From CAWAQA01 sp963784065 (GTDB taxonomy: Bacteria > Acidobacteriota > Vicinamibacteria > Vicinamibacterales > UBA2999), in the NCBI GenBank assembly GCA_963784065.1, contig CAWAQA010000003.1, positions 1,302,001 to 1,366,000 of the forward strand: a DNA stretch of 64,000 bases, written 5' to 3'. A program made the translations under genes and the position numbers. Positions 1 through 10,672 of the stretch are shown piece by piece (the stretch's first letter is position 1; each line of letters starts with the position of its first letter). The notes beneath the pieces are model-generated. The model saw nothing but the letters and a program-made list of their open reading frames with translations. It did no database searches and was not told where the DNA came from.

Positions 1-102
1 CTGGCCGAGATCGACATCGACAGCGACACGGCGGCGGCGTTCGGCGAGCGTGACCGGCGGATGCTCGAGGCGGTCGCGGCCCTTCTTGCGGAGAAACTGT
101 GA
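1..102 (+). CDS. C-terminal end of a GAF-like domain protein (partial)
   Basis: Only the last 33 codons are present; the gene begins before the window. The readable tail contains IDIDSDT followed by AAFGERDRRMLEAVAALLAE. This resembles the final strand and helix of GAF domains, where a D-x-D-S segment precedes an F-x-x-x-D-x-x-x-L-E helix. The stop TGA overlaps the GTG start of the isocitrate dehydrogenase gene (GTGA), so the two are probably cotranscribed. The family call rests on a short tail and is tentative. Confidence 0.45.
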   Translation: MAEIDIDSDTAAAFGERDRRMLEAVAALLAEKL

Positions 103-1112
103 AACACCGGATTACGCTCATCCCCGGCGACGGCATCGGTCCGGAAGTGACCGGCGCCGTGGTCAAGATTCTCGACAGCGCCGGGCTCGACGTCGAATGG
201 GAGTCGTTTCCCGCGGGCGTGCTGGCGATGGAAGCCTACGGGACGCCGCTGCCCGAGGAACTGCTGGAGTCGATCAGGCGCAACAAGGTCGCGCTCAAGG
301 GGCCGGTGACCACGCCGGTCGGCGGCGGGTTCACGAGCGTGAACGTCGGGCTGCGCAAGGCGCTCGACCTCTTTGCCAACCTGCGTCCGGTCTGGAACAT
401 GCCGTCGGTGCCGTCGCGCTATACGAGGTGTCGACCTGGTCATCGTGCGCGAGAACACGGAGGACCTCTATTCGGGCCTCGAGCACGAGGTGGTGCCCGG
501 GGTCGTGGAGAGCCTGAAGATCATCACGGAATACGCCTCGACGCGCATCGCGCGGTTCGCCTTCGAGCACGCGCGCAAGCACGGGCGCAAGCGCATCACC
601 GCGGTGCACAAGGCCAACATCATGAAGATGAGCGACGGCCTGTTCCTCAAGTGCGTGAAGAAGGTGTGCGCGGAGTATCCCGAGATCACCTGCGACGAGC
701 GGATCGTCGACGCCGCCTGCATGCATCTCGTCATGGACCCGACGCAGTTCGACGTGCTGCTGCTGCCGAACCTCTATGGCGACATCGTCTCGGACCTCTG
801 CGCCGGGCTGGTCGGCGGGCTCGGCGTCGTGCCGGCGGCGAACCTCGGCGTCGAGATTGGCGTCTTCGAAGCCGTGCACGGCAGCGCGCCCGGACATCGC
901 CGGCAAGAGCATCGCCAACCCGACGGCCCTGCTGTTGTCGGCGCTGCTGATGCTGCGCCACATCGACGAAGGCGAGATGGCCGACCGCATCGATGAAGGC
1001 GCTCGGCGAGGTCATGGCCGAGGGCAAGGTGCGGACGCGCGACCTCGGCGGCAAGGCAAGCACCATCGAATTCACCGACGCCATCTGCCGGAGGCTCGAG
1101 GGGCGCACATAG
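99..1112 (+). CDS. icd: NAD-dependent isocitrate dehydrogenase (frameshifted in this sequence)
   Basis: This enzyme of the isocitrate/isopropylmalate dehydrogenase family oxidatively decarboxylates isocitrate to 2-oxoglutarate in the TCA cycle, in the cytoplasm. The N-terminus has the family motif LIPGDGIGPEV. The middle has VDLVIVRENTEDLYSG, and the C-terminal half has NLYGDIVSDLCAGLVGG and a GKSIANP segment. The VRENTEDLY form favours NAD-type isocitrate dehydrogenase over isopropylmalate dehydrogenase. The start is GTG at 99, overlapping the upstream stop. The reading frame changes near 425, 893 and 992, each explained by one extra base. Corrected length is about 337 residues, normal for the family. 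The substrate assignment is family-based. Confidence 0.85.
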
Positions 1113-1203
1113 GCTGCGGTTCGTATCGAGACGCCGTTCACGTGCAGCTCCCAATCTGTCCGGTTCGGAGTTTGGGAGTTGAAGCGGTGGTATAGTCGGG
1201 GTC

Positions 1204-2335
1204 GTGGCGATGCTCGACGAGATCACCCAGGCCGTGCTCTCCCATGAAGAGATTGCGCGGTACCTGGAGGGCAGCCACGGCGAGAGCGGGCGGGCGGCAC
1301 GCGAGCGAATCCAGGCCTATCTCGAGGAGCTGCGCACGACGCAGCGCTACTCGATCTACCGGGCGCTGAAGCACCCGCTCTACCCGATCCTGCAGGAAAA
1401 TCGAGCGGATCGGCGAGAACGTCGAGCTCGCCAAGGCCGCAACCCGCGCCGGCCGCGTCATCTACGCGTCGAACCACAAGAGCCACACCGACTACCTGGT
1501 CGAGCCGCTGGTGCTCGACGACAACGGCATCCGGCCGCCGATCATCGCCGCCGGCATCAACCTGTTCGGCGGCCCGCTCGGCCTGCTTCACCGCCACGTC
1601 ACCGGCGCGATCCCGATCCGTCGCAACACCAAGGACCCGGCCTACCTCATCACGCTGAAGGCCTACGTCGCCGAGCTGCTGCGCAAGCACGACCTGTTCT
1701 TCTATCCCGAGGGCGGGCGCAGCTACAGCGGCGAGCTCAAGAACCCGAAGACCGGCCTGATGCACGCCGCGCTGCAGGCCGAGCATCCGCACATGGTGAT
1801 CATGCCGACGGCCGTCGCCTACGACCTCGTGCTGGAGGATCACGTGCTGGCGCGCCAGCGAATCAAGCGCACGCAACGTCCGTTCAGCCGCGAGCTCGCC
1901 GAGATGGTGCGCTACGCCGTCGGCTACCGGTCGCGCGCGTTCGTGACGTTCGGCAAGCCGATCGAGGTCGACGGTCTCGACACGACGTCGCGCCGCGCCG
2001 TCCTCGACCTGACGCACACGGTCATGGCCGCGATCGGGCGGCTGCACAAGGTGCTGCCGACCGCCGTTGTCGCGGCGGCGATGCGTCCGTCGATCACGCG
2101 CCGCGAGCTCGAGGCGCGCGCCGACGCGATCATCGACACGCTGCGCGCGGCGGGCGCCAACCTCGGCGTGACCAGCGGCGAGGCCGCGGTGGATGCCGCC
2201 ATCGAGCCGCTCGAAGCGCGCGGCATCATCGTGACCGAACGCAGCCGCGTGCGCGTCCGCGATCGCAACGTGCTCCGCTACTACGCGCACACCCTCGATC
2301 ACCTGCTCGCCTCCCCGTCCAGGCGAACCCACTGA
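1204..2335 (+). CDS. Glycerol-3-phosphate/1-acylglycerol-phosphate acyltransferase (PlsB/PlsC superfamily)
   Basis: A membrane-associated acyltransferase that esterifies a glycerol phosphate with an acyl chain in phospholipid synthesis. The diagnostic blocks are present in order: NHKSHTDYL (the H-x4-D catalytic motif), GAIPIRRN (substrate-binding block), and FYPEGGRSYSGEL (the PEG-R-S block). The C-terminal part after about residue 270 is helical and resembles the extended C-terminus of PlsB-like enzymes. The start is GTG at 1204 or ATG at 1210. One extra A near 1398 breaks the frame. Corrected length is about 376 residues, longer than PlsC proteins, so a PlsB-like role is likelier. It sits about 50 bp upstream of proline dehydrogenase on the same strand. 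Confidence 0.8.
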
Positions 2336-2385
2336 CGCCTGCCTGCGCCAGCGATATCCGCTTGACCGCCTGAACCGCTGACCTC

Positions 2386-3324
2386 ATGTACGCCGGCTCG
2401 AAGGCGTTCTTCTACGCCCTGTCCCGCAGCGGCTCGCTCAAGCGCCTGGCCTCGCGCTACGGCATGGCGAACGAGGACAGCTTCGCGCGCCGCTTCATCG
2501 CGGGCGAGACGATCGAGGAAGCGATTGGCTGTGCGCGAACGCTCCAGGCCCGCGGCATGCTGCTCACGCTCGACTACCTCGGCGAGAGCGTCCGCACGGT
2601 CGAGGAGGCGACGACCGCCACGCGCGAGTACCTGCGCCTCATCGACGTCATCGTCGCCTCCGGCATCGAGCGCAACGTCTCGCTGAAGCTCACCCAGCTG
2701 GGGATCGACATCGACCGCGCGACCGTGCGTGGACAACCTGCGCCGCATCCTCGACCCGGCGCACACGCCACGATTTCTTCGTGCGCATCGACATGGAGGA
2801 TTCGGCATACACCGAGGTCACGCTCGAGGTGTTCGAGACGCTGTGGCAGCAGGGCTATCACAATGTCGGCGTGGCGCTGCAGGCCTACCTGTACCGCACG
2901 GAGAAGGACGTGCAGCGGATGAACGAACTCGGCGCGCGCGTCCGGCTCGTCAAAGGCGCGTACAAGGAACCGCCGGCGGTCGCGCATCAGAAGAAGGCGG
3001 ACGTCGATGCCGCGTTCATCCGCCTGATGCGACTGCTGCTCGACGGGGGCGTGTACCCGGCCATCGCCACGCACGATCCGGCGATGCTCGACGCCACGAC
3101 GGCATACGCGAGGCGAGCGCGGCGTCACGCCCGACCGCTACGAGTTCCAGATGCTGTTCGGCATCCGGCGCGACCTGCAGGCGCTCGCTCGTCGCGCAGG
3201 CGGCTACCGGATGCGGATCTACGTCCCGTTCGGCCAGCAGTGGTTCCCGTATTTCATGCGGCGACTCGGCGAACGTCCGGCGAACGTCGCATTCGTCCTG
3301 AAGTCACTCGTCCGCGAGCGCTGA
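2386..3324 (+). CDS. Proline dehydrogenase (monofunctional, FAD-dependent)
   Basis: Oxidises L-proline to pyrroline-5-carboxylate, passing electrons to the quinone pool. The corrected protein is about 305 residues, the usual size of monofunctional bacterial PRODH. Recognisable blocks are SLKLTQLG, FVRIDMEDS, GVALQAYLYRT, ARVRLVKGAYKEP, and near the end YEFQMLFGIR followed by RIYVPFGQQWFPYFMRRL with its FAD and proline contacting arginines. Frame breaks occur near 2727 (an extra CGTG), 2771, 3112, 3190 (an extra CTCG) and 3207; all are insertions. No P5C dehydrogenase gene is adjacent, so proline catabolism must be completed elsewhere. Confidence 0.85.
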
Positions 3325-3671
3325 TCACGATCCAGCTCAGCCATCAGGCAGTCCGAGTCCGATCTTTGGCCTGACAGTTCACCTTGCACGCAGTGCGCGA
3401 ACCTCTGTTCGCCCTTCAACGGAAAATTCGTTCTTACTTAGGACAGCGGAATCGGGGAACACGTCACTCCCTCGCGGCCGGCTGTACCGGGTCGTGGGCA
3501 TTGCCCGCGAGCCAGATCGCCCGTAAGTATCGATGGCTCAGATGATTACGATTTCGTCCTACAGCTGGCACTTCTCTTGAAATGTCGGGCTGTCAGTTCG
3601 ACCGTTGAGTCCTGGAATCGGACGCGTCGAGTGACGTCAAACTTCGTGGGGACCTGAAGGGGAACGCGGCA
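3325..3671. other. Intergenic stretch without a recognised gene
   Basis: About 350 bp between proline dehydrogenase and the small zinc-ribbon protein. I see no coding pattern on either strand, no RNA gene and none of the dispersed palindromes common elsewhere in this window. It is less GC-rich than its surroundings, with runs such as GGAAAATTCGTTCTTACTT, so it probably carries the promoter of the downstream gene. Confidence 0.5.
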
Positions 3672-3947
3672 ATGGCAAGGGACGCGCAGCATCGGATGAT
3701 GGTCACACCGCATGCGACCACCAATTTCCTGTCGCGGATGGTGGGACAGCTGCGGCAGTTCATCTGCGGCCTTCACGGCCACGACGCGCTGCTGCATTTC
3801 GGGAAGGGTCGCCTGTCGCTGCAGTGCACGTCGTGCGGCTACGAGACGCCTGGCTGGGACGTGAAGGCCACGCCCGCCCGGACGAGCGCCGACAGCAAAG
3901 GGCGCGTCGTCCAGATGCCGCTCGTGCGTCACCGCCGGGTCGCGTAG
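3672..3947 (+). CDS. Small conserved zinc-ribbon-like protein (unknown function)
   Basis: A 91-residue soluble protein. Its centre reads FICGLHGHDALLHF, then LQCTSCGYETPGWD. The C-x2-C pair, with upstream cysteine and histidines, could form a small metal site. I recall similar short proteins with a CGHE-PGWD ending in acidobacteria, but none with a known function. A purine-rich AAGGGGA lies about 11 bases upstream of the ATG. The gene is intact and stands alone between proline dehydrogenase and the CCA-adding enzyme. Confidence 0.6.
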   Translation: MARDAQHRMMVTPHATTNFLSRMVGQLRQFICGLHGHDALLHFGKGRLSLQCTSCGYETPGWDVKATPARTSADSKGRVVQMPLVRHRRVA

Positions 3948-4065
3948 CTCGCAGACGAACTGCACGCCTGCTGGAGGCCCGCGATCCGGCGTGCCTCGGC
4001 GAGGGCCAGGCCCCGGCCTGGCCTTCATCTTTTTGCCATCCTTTGCGCCGACCGATAATCACCCT

Positions 4066-5465
4066 GTGAATCCTCTTGATGCGGCCCGCGGCATCGCTGT
4101 CGCCGTACGCGACGCCGGCGGCCGCGCGCTCATCGTCGGCGGCTGGGTGCGCGATCGCTTGCGGCGGACATCGCGTCCAAGGACCTCGACATCGAAGTGT
4201 TCGGCGTGCCGCAGGAGCGGCTCGCCGGACTGCTGGCGCCGTTCGGCCGCGTCGAGGCGGTCGGCCAGAGCTTTCCGGTCTACAAGGTCGTCCCGGGAGC
4301 GGGGGCCGGCGACATCGACGTGGCGCTGCCCCGGCGCGAGTCGAAGCAGGGGCGCGGCCACAAGGGGTTCGAGGTCGCAGGCGATCCCGTCGATGTCGAT
4401 CGTCGAGGCCGCCCGCCGCCGCGACTTCACGATCAACGCCATCTCGTGGGATCCGCTGACCGGAGATCTACGAGGACCCGTTCGACGGACGCGCCGACCT
4501 CGACCGCCGCATCCTGCGCGCCGTCGATCCGGACGACGTTCGGCGACGACAGCCTGCGCGTGCTGCGCGCCGTCCAGTTCGCCGCCCGCTTCGAGTTCAT
4601 GCTCGACGACGACACCGCCGCGCTGTGCCGGCGCATCCCGCTCGACGACCTGCCGGCCGAGCGGATCTGGGGCGAGGTCGAGAAGCTGCTGCTGCACGCG
4701 GCCGAACGGCCGTCGATCGGCTTCGCGCTCGCGCTCGAGCTCGGCGTCGATCGACCGGGTGCTGCCGGAGCTGCGGCCGCTGGTCGGCTGCGAGCAGGAG
4801 CCGGAGTGGCATCCCGGAGGGCGACGTCTGGACGCACACGCTGATGGTCATCGACCAGGCGCGCGCGCGCAACGACGACCTCGATCGGCCGCGCCTTATC
4901 ACCGTGATGCTCGGCGCCGTCTGCCACGACCTCGGCAAGCCGGCGACCACCGCGGTGATCGACGGCCGCATCCGCTCGCTCGACCACGAGGAGGCGGGCG
5001 TGGCGCCGGCGCTGAGCCTGCTCGACCGGCTCAACGTCCACACGATCGACGGCTTCGACGTGCGCGGCCAGGTCGTCGGGCATCGTCGCGCAGCACCTCA
5101 AGCCGGGCATGTTCTACAAGGCCGACAACGTCGGCGACGGCGCGTTCCGCCGGCTGGCGCAGAAGGTGGACATGGAGCTGCTGGCGCGCGTGGCACGCGC
5201 CGACTGCCTTGGCCGCACCGGAGGCTTCGACTGCTCGGCGATGGACTGGTTCATCGAACGCGCGCGGGCGCTCGGCGTCGAACACCAGCCGCCCCCACCG
5301 CTCGTGCTCGGACGGCACCTGCTGGCCCTCGGCCTGCCCCCGGGCCCGCGTATCGGCGAGCTTCTCCGGCAGGTATACGAAAAACAGCTGGACGGCGAGA
5401 TCGAGACGGTTGAGGAAGGAATTCGAGCGGTGGAGCGGCTTCTGTTGGTCGAGCGGGAAACGTAG
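4066..5465 (+). CDS. cca: CCA-adding tRNA nucleotidyltransferase with HD domain (frameshifted)
   Basis: Adds or repairs the 3'-CCA end of tRNA. The class II nucleotidyltransferase blocks are in order: IVGGWVRDRL; KDLDIEVFGV with the two catalytic carboxylates; RRRDFTINAI; YEDPFDGRADLDRRILRAVDP; GDDSLRVLRAVQFAARF. After the helical body comes an HD phosphohydrolase domain with HTLMVIDQ, VCHDLGKP and LDHEEAG. The start is taken as GTG 4066, since the conserved N-terminus begins there. The protein must be read across about seven frame changes, near 4160, 4400, 4465, 4535, 4750, 4815 and 5085, making this the most damaged gene in the window. Corrected length is about 460 residues, normal for CCA-HD enzymes. 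CCA versus poly(A) polymerase activity is not certain from sequence. Confidence 0.8.
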
Positions 5466-5467
5466 TC

Positions 5468-5534
5468 GTTCGGGCCGGCTGAAGCCGGTCCGGCGTAGTC
5501 GGTTGGATTCTGTTCGTAGGGGCCGGCTTCCGGA
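5468..5534. repeat. Family B palindromic repeat, inverted pair
   Basis: One copy reads GGGCCGGCTGAAGCCGGTCC, and a second, oppositely oriented copy begins GTAGGGGCCGGCTTCCGG. Each unit is itself a palindrome (GCCGGCTTCAGCCGGC). The pair lies between the convergent stops of cca and the 2TM-domain gene, so it could act as a bidirectional terminator. Confidence 0.75.
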
Positions 5535-5536
5535 AC

Positions 5537-5726
5537 TTATCTGCGGCGGTTCATGTAGGCGGCGAGGCCGGCGAGCCCGCCCAGCAGCAGCAGGGTCCGC
5601 ATGACGCGGAACAGGCTGACAAACCAGGCGATTCCGAGGCCGAGCGCGGCCCACTGGACCCACCAGTGCCCCGGAGATGTCATCAAGTTGATGACGAAGA
5701 GGAACGTGAGAATCACGCGGGGCCAT
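5537..5726 (-). CDS. 2TM-domain small membrane protein
   Basis: A protein of about 62 residues, readable as RVILTFLFVINL, then SPGHWWVQWAALGLGIAWFV, then a short charged tail NRRR. Two hydrophobic spans with a GHWWV.WA-type loop between them are the signature of the 2TM domain family, whose function is unknown. A single C insertion in the CCCC run near 5720 must be removed to join the ATG at 5726 to the conserved reading frame. It is convergent with cca. Confidence 0.6.
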
Positions 5727-5764
5727 GAAGAGGAATCTCACCGAGCGAGCGGGTGTGCATCCTT

Positions 5765-6750
5765 TCAGCTCCTGAGATATCCGACGTAGTCCTCGGCCGA
5801 AACGTTCCCCCCTGAAACAACGGCGACCACCCCTGGCTGCAGTGGGCCACCTGCCTGGAGAATCGCCGCGGTCGTGACCGCGCCGCTCGGCTCCGCGACC
5901 AGCCGGGCTTCCCGGAACAGCCACGCGATGGCCTCGACGATCGACTCCTCCGGCACGGTGACGACCTCGTCAACGAACGCCTGGACGTGGGCGAAAGTGA
6001 CGTCGCCGGGCCGCAGCGCCAGCAGGCCATCGGCGATGCTGGCAGTCTTCGGCAGCGTCACAGGCCGGCCCGCCGCGCGCGACGCCGTCATCTTTGCCGC
6101 TCCCGCGGGTTCGACACCAACGACACGGACGTCGGGGCGCCGCTGCTTGATCGCCGCCGACACGCCGGCAATGAGGCCGCCGCCGCCCATCGGGACGTAA
6201 ACGGCGGACACGTCCGGCCGCTGCTCGAGGATCTCGAGGCCCACGGTCGCTGGCTCCGGCGACGATCCACGGATGGTCGAACGGCGGCACCATCGTCAGC
6301 CCGCGGGCCGCCGCCTCGGATTCGGCGCGGGCCTTCCGATCGAGTGATGTCGTGCCGGCGAAGATCACCTCCGCGCCGTACTTCCGCGCGCCGTCCACCT
6401 TCACGCGCGTCGCCGTTTCCGGCATGACGACCACGGAAGCGATGCCGAGCATGTGCGCGGCCATCGCCACCGCCTGGCCGTGATTGCCCGACGAGTAGGT
6501 GATCACACCGCCGCGGGCGGCGTCGCCAAGTTGGAGCAGCATGTTAGCGGCGCCGCGGATCTTGAAGGCGCCCATCGGCTGGAGGTTCTCGCATTTGACC
6601 GAGAAGGATTCGATCGTCCGGCCAGCGCCGGAAGCCACCGGAGAGGGCGAGCCGGACGTGACGTCGATGAGCGGCGTGCGATGCGCGATGCCGCGAATCC
6701 GTTCGGCGGCCGCTTCGATGTCGTCGAGCGTGACGAGTGTCGACGGTCAC
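5765..6750 (-). CDS. Threonine/serine dehydratase-like PLP enzyme
   Basis: A fold-type II pyridoxal-phosphate enzyme that deaminates threonine or serine to the keto acid, or racemises serine. The N-terminus has LDDIEAAAERIRGIAHRTPL. The PLP lysine lies in MGAFKIRGA (K of FKIRGA), followed by ITYSSGNHGQAVA (the cofactor asparagine loop) and GGGGLIAG (phosphate-binding glycine loop). At about 325 residues without an ACT domain, it is the catabolic or serine-racemase-like form rather than IlvA. The likely start is GTG 6750, overlapping the stop of the upstream peptidase gene (GTGA), with one extra base near 6738. A second break is near 6250. Confidence 0.8.
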
Positions 6751-8441
6751 CGCGTGGCCGTCGCCCGCGGGCGCGCGAACTGCTGGTCCTCGTGGTAAGC
6801 GGGCATCAGCGGGCGCGTGGCCAGCCGCCAGCCGAGCTCCGCGAGCAGCCGCATGTCGTCGACGGCGCCAGCGTAATCCCAGTTGGTCCTGAACTCATCG
6901 CTCGGCTGGTGGTAGTCCTTTTCGTTGTACTCCTCGCGCATCTTCTTCGCGTAGCCGGGATCCTTGCCGATGAAATCGACCGGCTCGCTGATGGACACCG
7001 CCGGGATGCCGATCTTGGCGAGCGGAAAGTGGTCGGAGCGGAAGAAGTACCCGCGGTTCGGCTCGGGATCGGGCCCGACCACGCGCGACGCGTTCAGCGG
7101 CGAGCTCGTCGGCGATCTCCCCGAGGGTCGAGCGATCGGCGCCGAGCAGCACGATGTCGCGCGCGCGCCCGTAGAGATTGAGGCCGTCGATGTTGATGTT
7201 GGCCGCCCACGCGGCGGCGGGCAGCACGGGGTGGCTGGCGAAGTACTCCGCGCCGAGCAGGCCGGACTCCTCCGCCGTCGTGAACAGGATGTAGATGGAC
7301 CGGCGCGGGCGCGTCCGCGTGTGCGCCAGCGCTTGCGCCAGCTTCGAGCGTGCCGGCGAGGCCCGAGGCGTTGTCGAGCGCGCCGTTGTAGATACGGTCG
7401 GTGTCGGCAGGCTCACCCGGGCGCGGCGTCGCGCATCCCCATGTGATCGTAGTGCGACGTGTAGATGACGCCTTCCGTCGGCTCGCTTCCCTTCAACACG
7501 CCGATGACGTTCGGCGACAGCTTCTCCTGCACGTTCTGCTCGATCGTGCCGGATGCCGCGGATCCCGAAGGGCACCGGCTTCGCGCCGCGCACCAGCGCC
7601 GCCTTCCGCAGCGCATCGAGATCCTGCCCGGCGCGCCGCGCGATCGTGCGCGCCGCGGCCTCGGTCACCCACGCCTTCAGCGCCAGCGCCGGCGTGCCGG
7701 AGACCGCGGGCAGCGAGTACTGGGTGCCGCTCCAGGACGACTGCACCACCTGCCAGGGATATGTCGCGGATTCGTCGGTGTGGATCAGGATCGCGCCCGC
7801 GGCGCCCTGCCGCGCGGCTTCCTCGTACTTGTACGTCCAACGCCCGTAATAGGTCAGCGCGTCGCCGCCGAACAGCTGCGGCTCTTCGGGCGTCGCCGGC
7901 GGGTCGTTGACCATGATGAGCGCAATCTTGCCCTTCATGTCCACGCCGGCGTAATCGTTCCAGTTGAACTCCGGCGCGACGATGCCGTGCCCGACGAACA
8001 CGATCTCGCCCGACGTCGTTACCTGCGGGTCCTGCACGCCGCTGAACGCCACGACGTCGTGCAGGTATCTGAACGGCGCGCCGGAACCGGCCGACAGCGT
8101 GAACGACGGATCGACGACGGATTCGACGACGGGGACGTTCTGAAAGTACGTCCCGTTCTCGCCGGCGGGCTCGTAGCCGAGTTGCGCGCAGTTGCGTCGC
8201 CAGGTACTAGCGCGGCGAGCTGGCCGCCGCGCGTCGACGGCGCACGGCCCTCGAGCAGATCGTCGGACAGAAACTGGAGGTGAGCGGCGATGTGCTCTCC
8301 GCGAATCTCTTCGAGCGCCGGCCCGGCCGCCGTGCCCGGCGCTGCCGCGTTGGCCCGCGGGGCGCCCGGACGGTCCTGCGCGAACATCGCGGCCACCAGC
8401 GCCAGAACGGCGAGGATCGCGACGGAAGCACGTGTACGCAT
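6747..8441 (-). CDS. Secreted M28-family zinc aminopeptidase with PA domain
   Basis: An exported di-zinc peptidase. The N-terminus is a signal peptide (MRTRASVAILAVLALVAAMF). A region near residues 120-260 resembles the protease-associated domain. The catalytic core has the five metal-site blocks: HYDHMG, LDNASG, TTAEESGLLG, NIDGLN and YHQPSDEF. It resembles bacterial PDZ/PA-type M28 aminopeptidases. Frame breaks occur near 8215, 7555, 7425, 7345 and 7110. Corrected length is about 560 residues. The start chosen is ATG 8441, directly ahead of the signal peptide. The 3' end overlaps the dehydratase start, so the two genes are probably one transcript. Confidence 0.8.
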
Positions 8442-8463
8442 CCGACCCAGTATAGTTTCGTGC

Positions 8464-8697
8464 ATGGCCCGGTACACATTGGTCTACGGGTTGCGCCTGC
8501 TCCCGGAGGGCACGCTCGAGAGCGCCGACGACGTCCGGTTGCATTTGAAGAACGGCGAGACGGCGGGGCTCACGCTCCACACCGTTGACGGAACGATTCC
8601 GCAGCTCCGGCGCGCTCTCGATCGCAGCCTCGACGCGTTCTTCGAATTCCTGCCCGGAGCCACGGACGAGGACCGCCGCGAGTTCGATGACTCCTAG
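8464..8697 (+). CDS. Small hypothetical protein
   Basis: An intact protein of 77 residues beginning MARYTLVYGLRLLPEGT and ending in an acidic tail (DEDRREFDDS). It has no signal peptide or membrane span; the N-terminal half looks like beta strands and the C-terminal half a helix. The start lies only 22 bp from the divergent peptidase start, so the two promoters must overlap or the small gene has its own short leader. I do not recognise a family. Confidence 0.5.
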   Translation: MARYTLVYGLRLLPEGTLESADDVRLHLKNGETAGLTLHTVDGTIPQLRRALDRSLDAFFEFLPGATDEDRREFDDS

Positions 8698-8820
8698 GCG
8701 CCAGGCGCATCCGGGGTCGGCCCACTGCCCGTGCCGCCTCGACGGTAGCCTCTTCGGGCGGGAAGGAACCCTGTTTGCAACGCGTTCAGCGTGGCGGACT
8801 CTACTCTTCCAATTGCACCG

Positions 8821-9511
8821 GTGGATGAGCGCACCGACGTCCTGACGCCAGACCCGGGGCGGCCCGAAGGGCTTCCGCCTGCCAAAGAGCGGAGCCCATC
8901 TGCCCAGTTCTGCCGTATCGCGACCTCAACGATCGGCTGCTGATCGGACCTGATCGATGCCGTCAAGGGCATCCTCCGGAAGGAAACGTCGGATCGGCTG
9001 CGCGACGTCTACCTCATCGGCGACATCGAGAAGGACATCGCGCGCGTGGTCATCGAGCGGCTGCGCGAGCTGGCGAACGACAACGACCGGCCGATCACGC
9101 TCTACATCAACAGCGCCGGCGGCAACGTCACCGACGGCCTGGCGATCCACGACATCGATCCGGCAGCTCGTGCACGCGGCGATCGAGGTCACGATCGTCG
9201 TGCAGGGGATGGCGTACTCGATGGGATCGGTCGTGCTGCAGGCGGCAAGCGACGGCCGGCGGCTGGCGCTGCCGCACTCCTGGATCATGATCCACGAGCC
9301 GGCGAAGTGGGCGGGCTGGCAGTCGACCTCAGCCGCCGCGCAGCACCTCGATCGCCTGAAGCAGATGCAGGCGCAGATCTACGAGATCCTCGCGAAGCGG
9401 TCGGGCCGGCCGCTCGCCAAGATCATCCGCGACACCAAGCGCACCGACTTCTATCTCGACGCGAGGAAAGCGCTGGAGTACGGGCTGATCGACGGGATCG
9501 TCGAGGGCTGA
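8821..9511 (+). CDS. ClpP-like serine protease subunit (SDH/ClpP fold)
   Basis: A self-assembling serine peptidase of the ClpP fold. Visible are DVYLIGDIEKDIARVV (start of the fold), LYINSAGGNV, the nucleophile block GMAYSMGSVVL (catalytic Ser), SWIMIHEP (catalytic His), and the third-residue block RDTKRTDFYL with EYGLIDGIVEG at the C-terminus. One extra T near 9160 and another extra base near 8942 break the frame. The start is uncertain: GTG 8821 is the best candidate if the N-terminal segment PYRDLNDRLL is included. No clpX, clpA or trigger-factor gene is next to it, so this is probably an accessory ClpP paralogue. Confidence 0.75.
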
Positions 9512-9609
9512 TCGGGATAACGTCCAGCTCCCGTCAGATGCCCAGGCGACCTGAAGAGGCCGCCTGCGTTGGAATTGGGGCTTCCGTCGTGTCGGACGTT
9601 GGAAACTGA

Positions 9610-10535
9610 TCAGGCCGCTTCGCGCGACGGTCCTGAACTCTTCTAGCAGACGCGCTACGTTGCCGGCGACCGAGTGCAGCGTCGGCGCCCAGCCGAGCGC
9701 TCTGGCGCGCGGGCTGCGCACGATCTGGTCGAGCGCGAGCGCGTCGGCGTAAGGGCCCATCTTGGCGCGCGCCTCCTCGATCGGCACGTGGCGCACGTCG
9801 GGGCGCATCTTCGCATGGCGCGCGATGGCGTCGACGATGTCGTCCACGCGCTCGTCGGCTTCGTCGTTGGCGTGGAAGATGCCCGAGGCATCCGGGATGC
9901 GTCGCGACGCGCACGTAGAGGTCCGCCAGGTCGCGGTCGTAGATGCACGGCCAGTGGTTCTTGCCCTCGCCGACCACGCGGACGAGGCCGTTGAGCGGCG
10001 TCCTTCAGCAGATCGCCGATGATCCCGCGCGCGCCGCCGTAGACGATGCCGGGGCGCACGACGACCGTCCGGACGCCGCGTGCCCGCCGGCTCGAGCACG
10101 AGCTGCTCGTGCTCGGGCCGCCAGGCCACGAGCGGCGACGGGCCTGACCGGCGCGCTCTCGTCCGCGGGCGTTCTGGCGTCGACCCGAGCACCCACACGC
10201 CCGAGGTGTAGACGAGGCTCGCAGGCTGACCGGCCGCCGCGCGCCGTGCCGCCGCCGCGAGCAGCGTCTCGATGCGCCTGCCGATCGACCTTCTGCCCGT
10301 TCTTCGAAAACTCGAACGCGGTGTGCACGATCGCGTCGGCCGCAACTCGGCGGCGGGCGAGTAGGACGCCGGCTTGGAGAGATCGCCGATGATCGGGCTC
10401 GACGCCGCGCCGCGACACCCGCTCGGCTTTTTCCGGATCGCGCACGAGCGCGGTCACGTCGTGCCCGGCGCGCAGCAGCGCGTCGAGCACCGCCGAACCG
10501 ATATACCCCGTTGCCCCGGTCAGGAAGATCCGCAT
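9610..10535 (-). CDS. NAD(P)-dependent epimerase/dehydratase (atypical SDR)
   Basis: An extended or atypical short-chain dehydrogenase. The N-terminus MRIFLTGATGYIGSAVLDALL contains the TGATGYIG nucleotide-binding motif. VVVRPGIVYGGARG is the usual post-catalytic strand of NAD-dependent epimerases, and GEGKNHWPCIYDRDLADLYV is the substrate-side block. The frame changes at several points (about 10330, 10090, 10005 and 9890), and the probable end is a TGA at 9610 after an EEFRT helix. Corrected length is about 300 residues. The substrate is unknown; similar proteins act on sugar nucleotides or small carbonyl compounds. Confidence 0.7.
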
Positions 10536-10672
10536 GGCAGAGTCGCCTATTGTAGTCGGATCGTTCGGGCGTCTACGGCATCCGGCTCTGCGGTTCGGTG
10601 CCGGATTCCGACTCGTCGACGCCAAGCCCTCCAGCAGTCCGCAGGCCGTAGAGCCGTACAGCTAGACCGTCC

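Noticed and set aside
3566..3580. TGGCACTTCTCTTGAA as a second sigma-54 promoter upstream of the small zinc-ribbon gene
   Set aside because: The essential GC of the -12 element is missing (TTGA instead of TTGC).
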